Positions 44,701-57,110 of a stretch of DNA of 64,000 nucleotides are shown piece by piece; positions within the stretch are counted from its first letter, which is position 1, and each line of letters opens with the position of its first letter. The notes under the pieces were generated by a model. It was not told the DNA's origin. It was given only the letters and a program-made list of their open reading frames with translations, and did no database searches. The translations under genes were made by a program, and so were the position numbers. Source of the stretch: Melampsora larici-populina 98AG31 (lineage: Eukaryota; Basidiomycota; Pucciniomycetes; Pucciniales; Melampsoraceae); assembly GCF_000204055.1 (NCBI RefSeq), contig NW_006768804.1, positions 412,612 to 476,611 of the forward strand. Direction: 5' to 3'.

Positions 44701-45771
44701 CCAAACCAATCCAAAAAACGAAAAAAACGAAAAAAGTGATCCAAAAAGTGAATGTCTGTTTTGTTTTGGGTTTAGGCAATAGGTAGTTTAGCAGACACGA
44801 ATTTAAGTGTTGGACAAACGATCTCAGGCATCTTGGTTTCCAAAGATTCAGCTTATACTTTATTATCTTCAACTGATTTAAAAGATTATACTGGACTTTC
44901 AACTTCATCTATTTTTCAAAAAGTTTCGATTAATATTAATGTAGGTTGGGAAATCGTTAGATGGCATTTGAATTGTATGTATGGTAGGATTGAAGAAGGG
45001 ATTGATTTGAATGATAAGTTGACGTTTAGAGTCAGTTACATATCTCATTTTTCTTTTCTTTTCGTTTTTGATGGATTGTTTGATTGATGTATTGGATTGG
45101 ATTGGTGAATTTTGGTTTTGGTTTTTGGGTTTTGCCGGGGGAGTCTAGGTGATGGAAACTGTTGATGTGAAAAAAGTCGAAGATCATCAAGTTTTATTGG
45201 AATGGGTTGGCTCAGTTACGAACGATATGATAGCAGACTCAGTCCTAGCTCTCTTACTAGGAATAGACAGAAGTCCAGCTTCTCTAAAACGTTAGTTTCC
45301 ATCTCTCTTTCTTTTGGAAACCAGAAAGTTCCATTGATGTGTGTTTTGGTTTGGTGTTTTTGTATAGTGACCAGTGGAAATCATTGTGATCATCATCATT
45401 CGTCAACTCATCAAAAACCTAAAGACGGTTGGATCGAAAGAGTTGATAAGTTAATTGGTTTCTTAGATGGACATTTTGGACATGTTGAATTGTTGAATGA
45501 ACCGGCTAGATTAAAGGTTTGGATAGATGAAGTTTGGTCTGAAGTGTTTTTAGATGATTTGGTGGGTTCTTTTTTTCCTCTTTCTCTCTCTTTTTGAAGT
45601 TGATGAACTGATAAAAAGTCATGGGGGTTTGAGGTTTGAGAACTGATTGGTGTTTTTGGTTCTTTTTTTGGTTGTTAGAGAGTTGAAAGTGAATCTGAAA
45701 CGGTTAAGATGAGAGTTAGTTCGATTGTGGAAATGGCTGTTGAATTAGTTACACCTTTAAGTGAATTTTGA
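41746..45771 (+). CDS. YSH1: YSH1/CPSF73, pre-mRNA 3'-end processing endonuclease
   Basis: Fifteen exons with consistent phase (41746-42042, 42124-42161, 42225-42270, 42835-42861, 42974-43038, 43124-43181, 43261-43537, 43664-43995, 44083-44208, 44288-44434, 44526-44675, 44776-45030, 45149-45290, 45368-45561, 45679-45771) give 748 residues, close to yeast Ysh1. The metallo-beta-lactamase part has [12 protein letters not shown] and the zinc motif [10 protein letters not shown] split across an intron. The beta-CASP part has [57 protein letters not shown] and SFSAHVDY. The CPSF73/Ysh1 C-terminal domain follows. All expected metal-binding residues are visible. It cleaves pre-mRNA before polyadenylation in the CPSF complex. 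Intron 3 is unusually long (564 bp). Confidence 0.95.
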
Positions 45772-46334
45772 AAGAAAACCAAAACCAAAATCAAAAAAAA
45801 AAACATGAAAATTGATCAAAATAAATCAATTCAATAATTCCCTTCTTATGGTTTATACTTTACATACCAAATGTCGGGATTGTGAAATTCTTTTTTTTTT
45901 TCCAAAAAATTCTTTGTCTCTTTGTTACAAATTTTTAATGTTTTATATGAAAATGAAAAAATAAAGGATTTTTTTGGGTTTTTCTATATAAGTTGTATGG
46001 TTTTGATACTTTTTTGTTTTTCGTAAATTTGAAGAAACTTTTTTTTTGGATGTTTGATTTTGTATGATTTGTTTTTTTTTTGTGAGTATTTGAGGTTCAA
46101 AAGAAAAAAGAATCAGTTTGATGATGAAGTTGATGAGTTTGATTTTATTCAAGAATGGATGAAGTTGAGTGAGATGCAGTAATGGGAAACTTGATGAGAT
46201 TGATAACTGTACATATCATTACAGTCTCATTTTGAACAGTTCTCTCCAGTCGGTGCTCAGAATTTAAAGCAGAGTACTAGACCAGGATTGACAAGTTGAC
46301 TCTTGATTGAAAGTTTTGATTTCTCAATCAGATC
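45772..46334. other. Short intergenic between YSH1 and transporter genes
   Basis: T- and A-rich 3' UTR of the YSH1 homologue followed by the promoter of the transporter gene. Several T-runs (for example near 45890 and 46070). No other gene. Confidence 0.5.
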
Positions 46335-48184
46335 ATGTCATTGTCAACTCAACAACAACAACAACAACAAGAACAACCACTTCTATCAATCTCAAGAAAC
46401 GATCTAAACCAATCTCATCATACTCAATCAGAAACAACCATACTAGAACTACAAAGCTCTTCTACTTCTACTCAATCTGAATCAGATTCTCATTCACCAT
46501 TACCATCAACATCATCAACCTCGATTTCTCAATCAAACCAATCCAATCTATTACCTCCTTGGTTAATCATCATCATTTGGATCTCAATCTCATCATCCGT
46601 TATTTTCTACAACGCTCTAATCCTAGTAAATCAAATCCCTTTCATCAAATCCAAACCATTTTCTAACTTGATTCTCTTTTTTTTGGGTTCGGGTTTGGTT
46701 AGAAAGAATGGTCATTTCCATATCCTATCACACTAACAGCTCTGCATCTAGCTTTCCAAACAATCGCAACCCAAACCATAGCACGTACAACAAATTGGAT
46801 CAATTCATCTACTTCTTCTTCAAAACCAAACTCCAACTCAAATCAAATTAATGAAAACCAATCTGAAGATCATGTGTTGGGTAATAGATCTTTACCTTTT
46901 ATTGAGCCTGAACTTTATTGGAAAAAAGTCGTGCCGATTGGAATTCTGTTTTCTATCTCACTCGTACTTTCAAATGCGGTTTATTTATATCTTTCAGGTT
47001 AGTTTTTTTTAATCTTTCTTTCTTCTTTTTTGGAAAAAAGTCAAGGATTTCAGAAAATTTCGGTTTGATTGGTTTCTTGTGTTTTTTTGATGTCCACTAT
47101 GGAAATCGTTTGGTCTTTTTTTGGGGGTTTGATCGTATGGAATAATGGAAAAAACGGAACACACAGTGGCTGTAAGTTAACCCACACCAAACCTTGTAAC
47201 GAGTTAGTACTCAACCCAAAACCCCCCCCAAAAAAACCAATAAAACTAAACCACCCATTTTGTTACCTTTTTTGTGTTTTTTTTGGTGGGGGAGATTTAG
47301 TTTATTCAAATGATCAAAGCAGCTTCACCTGTAGCTGTGTTATTAACTTCTTTTGCATTTGGAATTTATCCTCCTTCATTACGTTTGTTTGGAATCGTTT
47401 TGATTATTTCTTTGGGGATTGGGATTGCTAGTTATGGTGAAGTGGCTTTTAGTTTGATTGGATTTTTAATTCAAGTAAGTTCAAAAAACACAAATCATCA
47501 AAGAACCACTCTTTTTCTCTTGTGTCTCTTTTTTTGGTTTTGTTCTGATGATTTTTTTGGATTTTCTTTTTGGGGTGTGGTGGGTTAGGTTGTGGCTATT
47601 GTTGTGGAAGCTAATAGAGTAGTCCTCATTCAAATGTTACTAGGAACTGGAATGTCTCCTTTAACTTCTCTTTATTTCTTTGCACCAGTTTAGTCTTTTT
47701 TTTAAAAAAGCCTTTTTATCTAATTTTTTTACATTTCCAAAAAAACTAATAGAATTTTTTTGGTTTGTAGGTTTGTTTGATTATTAATTCGGTTTTGATT
47801 TTACCTTTGGAAGGATTTGATTCGATTAAAGCGATACCTAAGTTAGGTGTATGGGTGATTTTATCTAATGCGTTTGAGTGATGATTTTTTCTTTCTCAAT
47901 TCATCTTGCAAAAGAAAAGAAACTAATACCTTTTTGAACCTGATACCATTTTTTTCCTGGTTGATTGGTTGTGTTTTTTTAGTTCATTAACTTTTTTATT
48001 AAACATTTCATCAGTTTATTTAATTCAACTTTCTTCATTAATCTTATCATTATCTAAAGTTTTAAAAGATTTGATTTTGATTTTCTTTAGTTCGATTTTC
48101 ATGAATCATCAAATTAATCTTTTACAATCGATTGGTTATTTGATTTCTTTGGTTGGTTTGATTGCTTATAAAAAAGGAATTTAA
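46335..48184 (+). CDS. Triose-phosphate/nucleotide-sugar transporter family protein
   Basis: Seven exons (46335-46625, 46703-46997, a 5-base exon 47167-47171, 47301-47474, 47589-47687, 47771-47877, 47983-48184) give 390 residues. The N-terminus has a Gln run and Ser/Thr-rich cytosolic tail. About ten hydrophobic segments follow, from WLIIIIWISISSSVIFYNAL and WSFPYPITLTALHLAF to YLISLVGLIAYKKGI. The diagnostic FPYPITLTxLH and VAFIQMIKAASPVAVLL motifs place it in the TPT/SLC35 group of Golgi or ER sugar-nucleotide transporters. VAFIQM can be formed only by including the 5-base exon TGGCT (acceptor cacag, donor gtaagt), which also fixes the phase. The substrate is not predictable. Confidence 0.9.
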
Positions 48185-48732
48185 TTTCTTTTTTGGTTTT
48201 GTTTTGGTTTTGGTGTTTTTTGGTTTTGGGAGGGAGGGAAAGTGTAATGTAGAAGGTTTTTTTTCGGATTTGATGGGTTCTTTAATTATAGATTGGTTTT
48301 AGAGTTGGATTGGTTTTTGATTATGATTCAATGATATGGGAAAACAAACTTCAAAAAAAGTTGAGGGGAAACCATTGGTTTCTTTTCTTTGTAAATTGAT
48401 TTGTAACAGGTTTGAGTGATAGTTAGATTGGAATTCTGAAAGTCAATTTCAAAGTTGAGAAGATTGTGAGGAAATGATTAGGGTGATAAAGAGATGTGTG
48501 GTACAATGGACCATCAGCTGGATTTATCAAAGGGATGCTGCTGAGTTGAAGTTGATGAGCTTAAAATTTAAACTCAAGTTAAGTAATACATAGTTAAAAT
48601 TTGAAATATACCATCCGCAATTTGAACAACAATCACTCACTCACTCTTCAACTGAGTCTGAATGTAAATCTCAAAAAACCATTCAGAATCATCAGGAATC
48701 AAAATCAACATCAGAAGACATCCAATCAACCA
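48185..48732. other. Intergenic and 5' leader of the RING gene
   Basis: 3' UTR of the transporter gene and promoter of the RING gene. An open frame without ATG extends upstream of the chosen ATG at 48733 to about 48601; it is in the same frame but lacks a start codon. Confidence 0.45.
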
Positions 48733-50479
48733 ATGACAACCAGACTGATAGTCTTACCAACTTGTCCAATCTGTCAAGATGAAAACATAAATGATTCATA
48801 TCTCTTCACACTCTGTGGTCATTCATTTCATTCAAGTTGTATAAGAAAATGGGATCAAACTCAACGTCATCAAAAACGAATCACTAAATGTCCTTGTTGT
48901 AATTCAATCTTAAAAAGAATCTCAACTACAACTACAAATTCAAATCACGCTTCATTAGGTTCTAGATTTGTTTTAATTCATTCTTTATCTGAAAAAATCA
49001 TACATGATGATGATCATCAAAATAAAAGTTCTTCACCTATTCTATCAAACCAACCTTTAACTCAATCGGCTCAAGATGACCGTCAAAAACTTTTACAAGA
49101 AATTCATCAATCTAAACATAAACTAGTCAAACAAGAAACCGAAATCGCTTCATTAAACCAATCAAACCAATCGATCAAAACTCAAAACCATGAACTTTTA
49201 AATCAAATCAAATCATTAAAAGTCGATTTAAGTTTAATTAAGAATCGAGAAAAACTTGGAATAAATCAACTTTCAAAAGAATTGGCTTTAGAGAAATCTT
49301 CAAGGAAAGAAGCTCTTAGGGTTTTGAGAAATGAATTCATGGAACTTCAAGATGCTTATAATCAAAAGAAATCTAGTTTGATTAGATTAAGTTCTGAACG
49401 TGATGAGATTCAAAGGTATGATGAAAAAAACATTGACTTTTTTTTTGAAAAAATGATTCTCAAACTAACTAATCATTCGAATTGATTCTTTTTTTTTTGG
49501 ACTTCTTTAATATATAGTAAATATAATAAACAAACTAGAGAATTAGAAGATACCATAGATAATATGATAAGTTTTTCAGAAGAAAACAAAAAACTTAAAT
49601 CTGATCTTACAAAACTTTCCAACGAATCAGAAACCATTAGATCAACTTGTCGTAGTCTAAAACAAAGAAGTGCAACCTTTGAAAGTAAAGTAAGAAAAAT
49701 TGATCTTATAATGATGATGAGAAATAAGAAACTGATGAAGTTGATGATTTTAGTATGAAAAGTATAAGACAGAAGTAATAAGTCTTAGGAACCAAATCCG
49801 TCCGATCTCATCCCCATCCAAACCCAAGCTTTTTGATGAAGCAAGTACAAGTACTTCTACTTTATCACATCTTCCAGCCATCTCAACCCCAGTTACTCGA
49901 TCCTCATCAAGCCATTCACACTCAAACCACCGAAACCCATCTAACCAAATCTCACCAAGTTCTCTAGCCCAAGACCTCACCACATCTTCCGTCCAAGACC
50001 CTAACCGATCTCTCAGAAAGAAACCCAGCATGACCCCATCCCGACTACACAACCCGATCACCCCTCCAACCAATCGAGCTAACCAACCCACCGAATCCCA
50101 AACCTCAATCCCATCAACTTCACAAAAACCCAACCGTTTATCAAACTCTTCATCTGTTTCTTTAAACCATTCTTCGCTACAAAAACGTTCGATTTCTCAA
50201 ATCGATAGATCTTCCTCAATAGAAATCCTAAACCCATCAAAAAAACCTAACCTTTTCTTAGATGCTCAAGAAGATTTACATTTACCTAGTTTGTTTGGTA
50301 CCACTAATACTACCTCTCATTCGAAACGAAAACTTTTGGCTGTGGGCTCTAGTAATGGTGGTGGTGTTGGTAAGGATAAGATTCAGGGTAGGAAATCGTC
50401 CGATGGATCCGTCATCAGTATGGGTTTGGGAACTAGGAATGGAGTCTTGTGTCTTGGACCTAAAGTTAAGAATAGGTAA
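48733..50479 (+). CDS. TRAIP-like RING-type E3 ubiquitin ligase
   Basis: Three exons (48733-49415, 49518-49689, 49754-50479) give 526 residues. The RING-H2 domain lies at residues 11-56: Cys11, Cys14, Cys28, His30, His33, Cys36, Cys53, Cys56 (CPICQD ... LCGHSFHSSCIRKW ... CPCC). A long coiled coil runs from about residue 110 to 300 (ETEIASLNQSNQSIKTQNHE; ENKKLKSDLTKLSNES). The last 220 residues are Ser/Pro/Asn-rich with a conserved-looking end (GLGTRNGVLCLGPKVK). N-terminal RING plus coiled coil plus disordered tail is the layout of TRAIP/NOPO, which acts at stalled replisomes in animals. Assignment to that family rests on layout, so other RING/coiled-coil E3s remain possible. I chose ATG 48733 because it places the RING directly at the N-terminus, as in TRAIP. 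Confidence 0.8.
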
Positions 50480-51451
50480 TATGAGATGTTTGATTGGTTT
50501 AGTGAAGTGTAGGATTAGGGTTAGTAAACAGTTTGGTGGAATGAAAAAGTTTGGGTTACTTTCTCTTGGAGTTTGTTGAACAAATCTGTTCATTCATTAA
50601 GTTGTGGTTTTATTTATCTGTTTTTTTCTTTTGACTTTTCTTTTGTAAATAAATAAATTCGGGTGGACTTTTTTTTTTCTGTGTGTTTGGTTTTGTGGTT
50701 TTGTAAAATTATATAGGTTTTGGATGGATGGAGATCTTTTTTTTTGGTGTTTGGTTTGGTTTGGAAAGTATAGAATTTATCTAGATATAAATAAATGGAT
50801 AAATAGGCAAAAAAAGCATTTAAGTAAATGAGTTGACCTTTTTTTATTGATGAGATTTGATTGAAGTTTATCATTATTATTTTTCTATTTGGAAATGGTT
50901 TATTTTTTGGAAAAAGATTGGAAGGGATTTAAATTGGATGTATAGATGAGAGATTTTATGATTTTGATTTTGATACAATTCAGTTTTTTTTTGAAACCCA
51001 AGATTTGTATCTTATTGATCAGAAAGACTGATTTGTTACAAAGACATTAATGAATGCTTGATTAGGATAAATTTCAATGTTCTTATTTGAGAAACCTGAA
51101 ACCTGGATATATATATCCAAAGGATTGAGAGGTACTTTAGATGAGTTGAAGTTAATCAATAAGAAATAATCATAGGTGTGTATACATCAACTTCCCAGAC
51201 AACATTTCTCTACAGCTTTTTTTTGGGATGATGGATGCAACTTCATTGCACAGTAGGGTTGTGAACCAACCCTGAACCTTCAGGGCCAACTCAGGCCTTG
51301 GGTATCACAAAATCACTCAGGACCAAGCAGGGCACATCTTGAATGGTTTACATGTGCAGAAAGGTGTGTGTCAAAATGTAATGATTTTTGAAATATGTTG
51401 CCATTGAATTTGTATCAGAATTTATTTAAAGGCTAAATGAGCCTAACTTAA
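50480..51451. other. Downstream intergenic stretch, T-rich
   Basis: 3' UTR of the RING gene, then AT-rich sequence with many T-runs. The stretch 51255-51340 (ggttgtgaaccaaccctgaaccttcagggcc) has short palindromes and resembles the C/G patch at 52165-52200, on the other side of the fold-back element, so that element may have split an older repeat. Confidence 0.4.
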
Positions 51452-52103
51452 TTTTGATGTCCAAGTAGGCTGATTTCTAACTTAACTAAGTCCCTATTCT
51501 CTTGCCGCGAGCTTGCGAGCATAGGGACTTACGCCTTATCTCGCTTTTCTTGGTGACAAGCACAATTCCCTTTTGGTGGGAGAAAATGGCACCAATAGAA
51601 AAGTTTTGCATTTGATAATAACTTTTTTTGTTAGCCTCAAGTCTTATCATTCAGCTTCTTGCGCACCTTTCTGTCTCCTCACTTTTTTGAATTCTCATCA
51701 AAAGCAAAAGTTGCCATTGGTCTCAAAATTCATACTCTTAATGAAAAGGGTCAAATTTGGATTTTTTGTTTACATGACACATGTAACATCACTCGCATTT
51801 CTTTTTGAAATTTCAAAAGTACAAATTTTGACATCAATAAGAACTTTTGATTTTGATGAGACTCCGGAAACGTGAAGAGACAGAAAGATGTGGAAGAAGT
51901 TGAATGGTAATAACTGAGTCTAACAAAAAAAGTTATTATCAAATGCAAAACTTTTCTATTGGTGCCATTTTCTCCCACCAAAAGGGAATTGTGCTTGTCA
52001 GCAAGAAAAGCGAGATAAGGCATAAGTCCCTATGCTCGCAAGCTCGCGGCAAGAGAATAGGGACTTAGTTAAGTTAGAAATGAGCCTACTTGGACATCAA
52101 AAA
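51452..52103. mobile_element. Fold-back element, about 650 bp, near-complete palindrome
   Basis: Outer arms of about 185 bp (51452-51636 and 51919-52103) are inverted copies with few mismatches, starting ttttgatgtccaagtaggct and including agtccctattctcttgccgc. The inner 280 bp also pairs, less perfectly, for example ccattcagcttctt with the inverse of aagaagttgaatgg, and the catcaaaa words. So almost the whole element forms one hairpin. No transposase and no clear target duplication were found. Transcription through it would give a long double-stranded RNA. Confidence 0.8.
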
Positions 52104-52744
52104 GAGATATACTGATCCTATTTTGAAAGAAAAAGATCAAAAAAACAAATCATTGAGCAAAAAAACCAAGGGTACCCGGGAGCTCAAGGCCTCAGGCTCA
52201 GACATGCTTACAGGGCATTTGTGACTAGGTTTTAGTGTGATAGGGAATGTGAGTGTTGAGTACTCAGCAGAGTGCTCAAGGCTTGCTAAAATGGGCAAGT
52301 AGAGTATTATGATTCTAAATAATTATATTTATATTTCAATATAAAGTCATTACAATTAAAATTATAAACAAAGGAAGCAAAATGGAGGAAGGGACTGGTC
52401 TGTTTGAATAAATCCAGACATACTACAGTTAAATAACTCCTAAAAAGGAGATTACAATTGTAAGTAATAAAAGATTATGATGTTGATGAAAACTGGATCC
52501 AAGGTTTTCCTTGAATCTTCAATTTGACAGAGTGAAGAGTGAGGTTAACTTGAAGATCACTAGACTGGTTGTTCTTAAAGTCATCAACTTGGGGTTGCTC
52601 TCAAGGTCACCTACCTAGACTTGTTTCTACTTGGGGGAAGTATGTAGAGGATCCAGAAGGAAGTTGTACTACTTACTTTTAGTCAGGAAACGTCTTAAAT
52701 TACTTAAGTGAATCACTAGTCTTATATTATAAGACTCTTGATTA
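52104..52744. other. Intergenic between fold-back element and MITE
   Basis: No gene. Contains the C/G patch mentioned for 51255-51340 and AT-rich sequence. Nothing else seen. Confidence 0.35.
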
Positions 52745-52833
52745 CAGTCAAACCGGAAAAGCTTGCCACCAATTACCCGCCAATTTGCTTGAGTTTTGCG
52801 GACAAAATTGGTCAAGCTTTTCCGGTTTGACTG
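52745..52833. mobile_element. 89 bp TA-flanked mariner-type MITE
   Basis: Inverted ends of 21 bp, cagtcaaaccggaaaagctt at the left and its complement at the right, flanked by TA (52743-52744 and 52834-52835). The inner arms (accaatt/aattggt) also pair. Size and ends match Stowaway/mariner-type MITEs and resemble the TA-CAGTC ends of the 263 bp element at 32521. Confidence 0.75.
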
Positions 52834-53323
52834 TATGCACTTCAATAATAATCTACAGGGGTTCTTTAAAAGTGTTGTGTAATAAAAGCTTGGGGGAAAT
52901 CTCTGAAAGCTGAGAGAGGAGGGGTTTATACATGTACTCTCCTCTCCAAACCTAACTGTGGTGATATTTTTTTCTATCACTACATTGGTTCAGGGTTGAT
53001 CATTACTAGATGTTATGATCATCACTAGGGATACTTAATTACATATGCATGTTGGTCACAATTTTTAATATAAGCATTTCAACTCTTGACACTGAGTTAT
53101 GAGGTATAAATGATGTTTCAGTACATATTACATGTTGTGTTAAGTGACCATGTATATGTAATAAGTGTTTTTGTATGTTACAGCACAGGTTACATACTGT
53201 TCCTGGACTGTATGTATATGTAATTGATGTGATATAGTGTTTTGACTGTTACAGGTTAGTTTTGGGTACATGTATATGTACTTAGGGCTGACAGGGAACA
53301 GATTGTCCACTTGAAAGATACAT
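52834..53323. repeat. Degenerate tatgta-rich stretch
   Basis: Between the MITE and the inverted LTR. From about 53140 to 53285 imperfect copies of a unit with tgtatatgtaa and gttaca words recur three times at roughly 60-70 base spacing (for example catgtatatgtaataagt, ctgtatgtatatgtaattga, catgtatatgtacttagg). It is a decayed tandem array. No gene. Confidence 0.45.
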
Positions 53324-54250
53324 TGTAGAACTCCTACGCAGTGCAGCGTAGGCTGAGCCGGAGAGGGGATGAAGTACCGCCAGAGAGAATGGAAGTACAA
53401 CAGTTGCAGTTAAGCTGCCCTCAACCTTTAGAAATCTCTAAGTTCAGAGCCGAGGAGCACAATTCTAGCCAAATCTTCCTGCTACACACAATCAACACCT
53501 GTAATAATGTTATTTTATCCTTTCTACTGATAAATCAGTACCAAACCTAGGTCCAAAATAGCTCTGACTTGTCCAAAGACAGTACTGAGTGGTCACCAGA
53601 GGCTTCTAGACACTTAAAGTGAATAGACTAGGGTTGAAGAAAGTATAAAACAACACTACACAAATAATCAATTACGCTTCGCAGTCCAATGACTTTCAAA
53701 GAAGTTCCAACACTAAGATCTTGTAAGAAGACTAAAATATACTAATGAAAAAAGTTGATGATGATGATGATTATAGAAGTTGATTAAACTTCTACAGATA
53801 GAGTTGAGATGATTGAAGTTTATTTGCCAAAAAATTTCCACTAAAAAAATAAGAACTACACTAAAACTTGAGACACACACAGATACTACTATTTAATTAC
53901 TATCTTTGCTAGATAGTTAAAACAGACTTTGACTTTGATCATTTAAAACTAACATCTAACACTTTTAAAAGTCTAATACTTTTAAAGGACACTTTGAATT
54001 AAACACTTTAACACTTTAAATAAAACACTAACAAAAAACTACTCAATAAGCACCCACACACACACTTGGACAAATTGGACAATTGGACAATTAAAACTCC
54101 CCAAATTTCGCCTCCAGACCCCCTCCTTATATACCTTTCATCTCCCTATTCGCACCATCACACTGTCTAGCAAATTTAGTCTCCTATCCCCCCGATTTAC
54201 ATAAGATTGACGCTTTCACACACTACTTTCCCCTCCCGCAACCCCTATTA
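53324..54250 (-). repeat. Inverted Ty3/Gypsy LTR fragment (copy B)
   Basis: On the minus strand the sequence ends as in the other two LTR copies (gtaggagttctaca, here starting at 53324 in reverse). The adjoining bases (ctccggctcagcctacgct; gagggcagct... region) also match 61200-61314 with divergence. A TATA-like tatataaggaggg on the minus strand near 54130 corresponds to those of the other copies. No gag or PBS adjoins the end, so it is solo or truncated. The far edge is not resolved. Confidence 0.55.
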
Positions 54251-56480
54251 CATATTTCAATTTGTATGTAAGTTCCTTTCTCATGTCACTTCCTATTCTT
54301 TCTTTACTCATCTGTTTGTTCTCTTTCATTTCGATTTGTCACTTTCATTTGATTCCTTTTAACTTTTCTATTTGATTTAATAATTTGAATTCGTTGATTT
54401 GATATGTAATTTGATCTATTACTAATTAATTTAGTATGTAATTGAATTTGTTTATTAATTTAAATTAACTCCAAATAGATTGCATCATTGTTCTTCTAAT
54501 GATCTAGCTAGTCGAGTTGGTGTAATAGACTTGTTTAATTAATTTGATTTTAGTAACTTCTCGGCACTTTCTCTTGCTCTAATCAACTGATCTTCCTTTC
54601 CTTTGATTCAATTTCAAGTTTCTTTTGATGGATCTTTCAATTATAAGTTTTAAGTAAGTTTGCATCTGTGTTTCTTTCTAATTCCTCTTATACTAGCTAA
54701 GTTACTCCAATTTAATTTTGATTTAATTTAATTAATTGTTGCTATGTATTTCTTCTATTTTATTTAATGTTGTCTTTTATCTTGTGATTATAATATTTTA
54801 AGATGTTTTCTCATGATGATTGTGTATCTTGAAATAAAACAAAATAAACTAAAGGAATTGTTTGTGTTTGAATCAAATCACCTGATCGTAAATTGATTTG
54901 AGTATATTAAAATTGATCCAAAATGAAAAAATGAAAAAACCCGAGTTTATAAAAAAATGATCTTGCAGATAAAATGTTGAATCAAACTATGATGTTAAAG
55001 ATGATCTTCAATGAAAGAAAACTTTGAGTTTCAAAAAGTAAATGAGGTCTTTAGAAAATATGAAAAGTAGACATGTTTTGATTTTCACAACATTTGGGCA
55101 AACTTGGCTGGGCTGGGCTGGGTCTGGGTCACAGCCCTAGACCACAGCATTTCACACTGTGGGAATGATTAAATTCAAAATCCAATTGAGCAAATTTGTG
55201 GTGTCCAAGTAAGCCACTGGACAGTGCTGAGGTATCATACCAACAAAACAATGATCATCACCTTGTGAAACCGTGCAATACGGTACTAGACCTGTGACAG
55301 ATGTAAAAGATGGTCACAGACATAGGCTATCAGATGACACACCTCTAAGACCCCCAGCATGTCTGATGGCTGTGGAAATGTGCATTCTATAACTTTTTCC
55401 TCTTAGGCTCAAGGGGTATTCATACCTGTTGGCCTGGGTATTTACATATTATCAAATCTTGGGTATTACACATCAAAGATACTCAGAAGTATATGTAATC
55501 AATAGACCTGGCCCAGGGGCATATTTTGGAATGCAAGACATTGTCTCTGTTTAAGAGACAACCCAAAAATAGTCTGGCCAGGGCAGGTATGCCAACTTGT
55601 TGGTATGCAATATCACTTCAGCACTCATTGGGGTCCTGTTCAAGTCTGCAACTTTTCTCAATCACAGATCTTGTTCATATCCCATTCACAGGTTTCCTTT
55701 GAGCTATACTCTCCATTTGTATGTACAACATCAAATTTCAATTTGTTCCTGTCAAGCTCCTTTCTTTATTGGTTGATCATCTGGATCGTAGAGAAAGATC
55801 ATATCTTTCATCACAACTTTGAATGATAAGTACAATTCACTGTCAATATCTCTCAATATTTTAAACAGCCAGTGTTGTTTGACATTGTTGGTAAGTAACC
55901 TAGATGACTGTGATAAGACAATGCTTTTTGGAGGCGTGGCAAAAGCACTGGTTTGAAACCCAGAAAGATAGACCAGAATAATAACAAAGAAGGTTTCTGA
56001 TGACTTGCAAGGGAATCCATGTTGTATGTACTACATATGGTAACATGCTAGTATTGGTATAGTAGAGGGTGGCTTAAGCGGAACCTGCAAACTCAATGTG
56101 AACAAGTTGTGAAAAAGATCTGTGATTAAGAAAATTTGTGCATTTGGACACCATAACTTTGCTTAATTGGGTTTTTGACTTGATCATTCCTGTGGTGTCA
56201 TTGTCAGATTATGAAGCTGCTGATCAGAATTACAACAAATAAAACCTTGATGACCTCAGGATAATCCCTGATGGATGGCTATTCATTGATCTTGTGATGA
56301 TGTTTGTCAGCCTCAGGGGACCAGACCAAGGCATACAGGCCTTCAGTAACACCAGGAAGTCTCAGGTCAGTACCTGCTTTATTTAGGTACTTTTTAGCCA
56401 ATTTTTTTTGGTGAATGACTGGTTGGATTGATCTAGGAGATTGAAGATTCAGGGTTTGGGTGAATTACAGTCTGAAAATT
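54251..56480. other. AT-rich repeat-like stretch, no gene
   Basis: Up to about 55.0 kb strongly AT-rich with taattt and tttgat words, possibly the rest of the inverted LTR. At about 55.1 kb a gggctgggctgggtctggg patch. Between 55.6 and 56.4 kb short exon-like pieces without recognisable domains, some resembling hAT relic style. No intact gene is supported. Confidence 0.35.
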
Positions 56481-57110
56481 TGATTTGTTCACTCTTGATT
56501 TGATAATTTTAACCATTTGAAATTGGCAACAATTGTGATCATGGTTGGTGTTAGCAAGCATGCGCTTATTCCACCAGCAGGTTTGCTATACTTAACGATC
56601 AAAATCGGGAATAAGAAACGAAAGCGGATTCGCACTGCGGATCTCACTGCTACACCCGCGGTGCCTTTGGCCCGCGGGGCTAACACGCATCTCCGCTGTT
56701 TTGCAAACCCAAGCATTGCGGGATTTAATTGCTTAGACGCATTAGCGCGGAAAGGAATTAGACCGGAATCACGAGACGGTGTTTCAGCGGAGAAACGAAG
56801 CGTTCATTGCGCAAAATGCAGTCCAAACGAAAAGCAAGGACCAGGGCAACGCCGCGCGATTACAACAAGAGAAACGAACGTAGAGAAAGTGAAATGGTGC
56901 TGAGCCAATGAGAGAAACAAAGAACAACCAAAGTCTGAGCGAAACGATTGTAGAGAAACGGAGATTTTGAGAATTGGCGTGTATGTTAGTGTATCCGCTG
57001 AAATAGACACTGTAAGATGGGGGTTCAAGAAAAACGGAGAATGAGTGTTACGAAAGCTTGAGAAAAGTGAGAAACGAGAGAGCAGTGTGTTGGCATTTTG
57101 ATTGAGTTCA
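56481..57110. other. 3' flank of the MULE, G+C-rich with inverted words
   Basis: The downstream flank of the minus-strand MULE gene. G+C content is high from 56560 to 56830. Inverted words such as acccgcggtgcctttggcccgcgggg (split here as cccgcgg and ccgcggg) are present. This may include the MULE terminal inverted repeat; the opposite terminus would lie beyond the inserted Gypsy element, outside the window, so it cannot be verified here. Confidence 0.35.

Noticed and set aside
48601..48732. RING protein starting at 48601
   Set aside because: The codon there is TTG. The first ATG in frame is 48733, which places the RING at the N-terminus as in TRAIP.
53140..53290. CRISPR-like or satellite array
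   Set aside because: Repeats are imperfect, few, and the spacers are themselves similar; this is a decayed tandem stretch, and CRISPR is not expected in a fungal nucleus.
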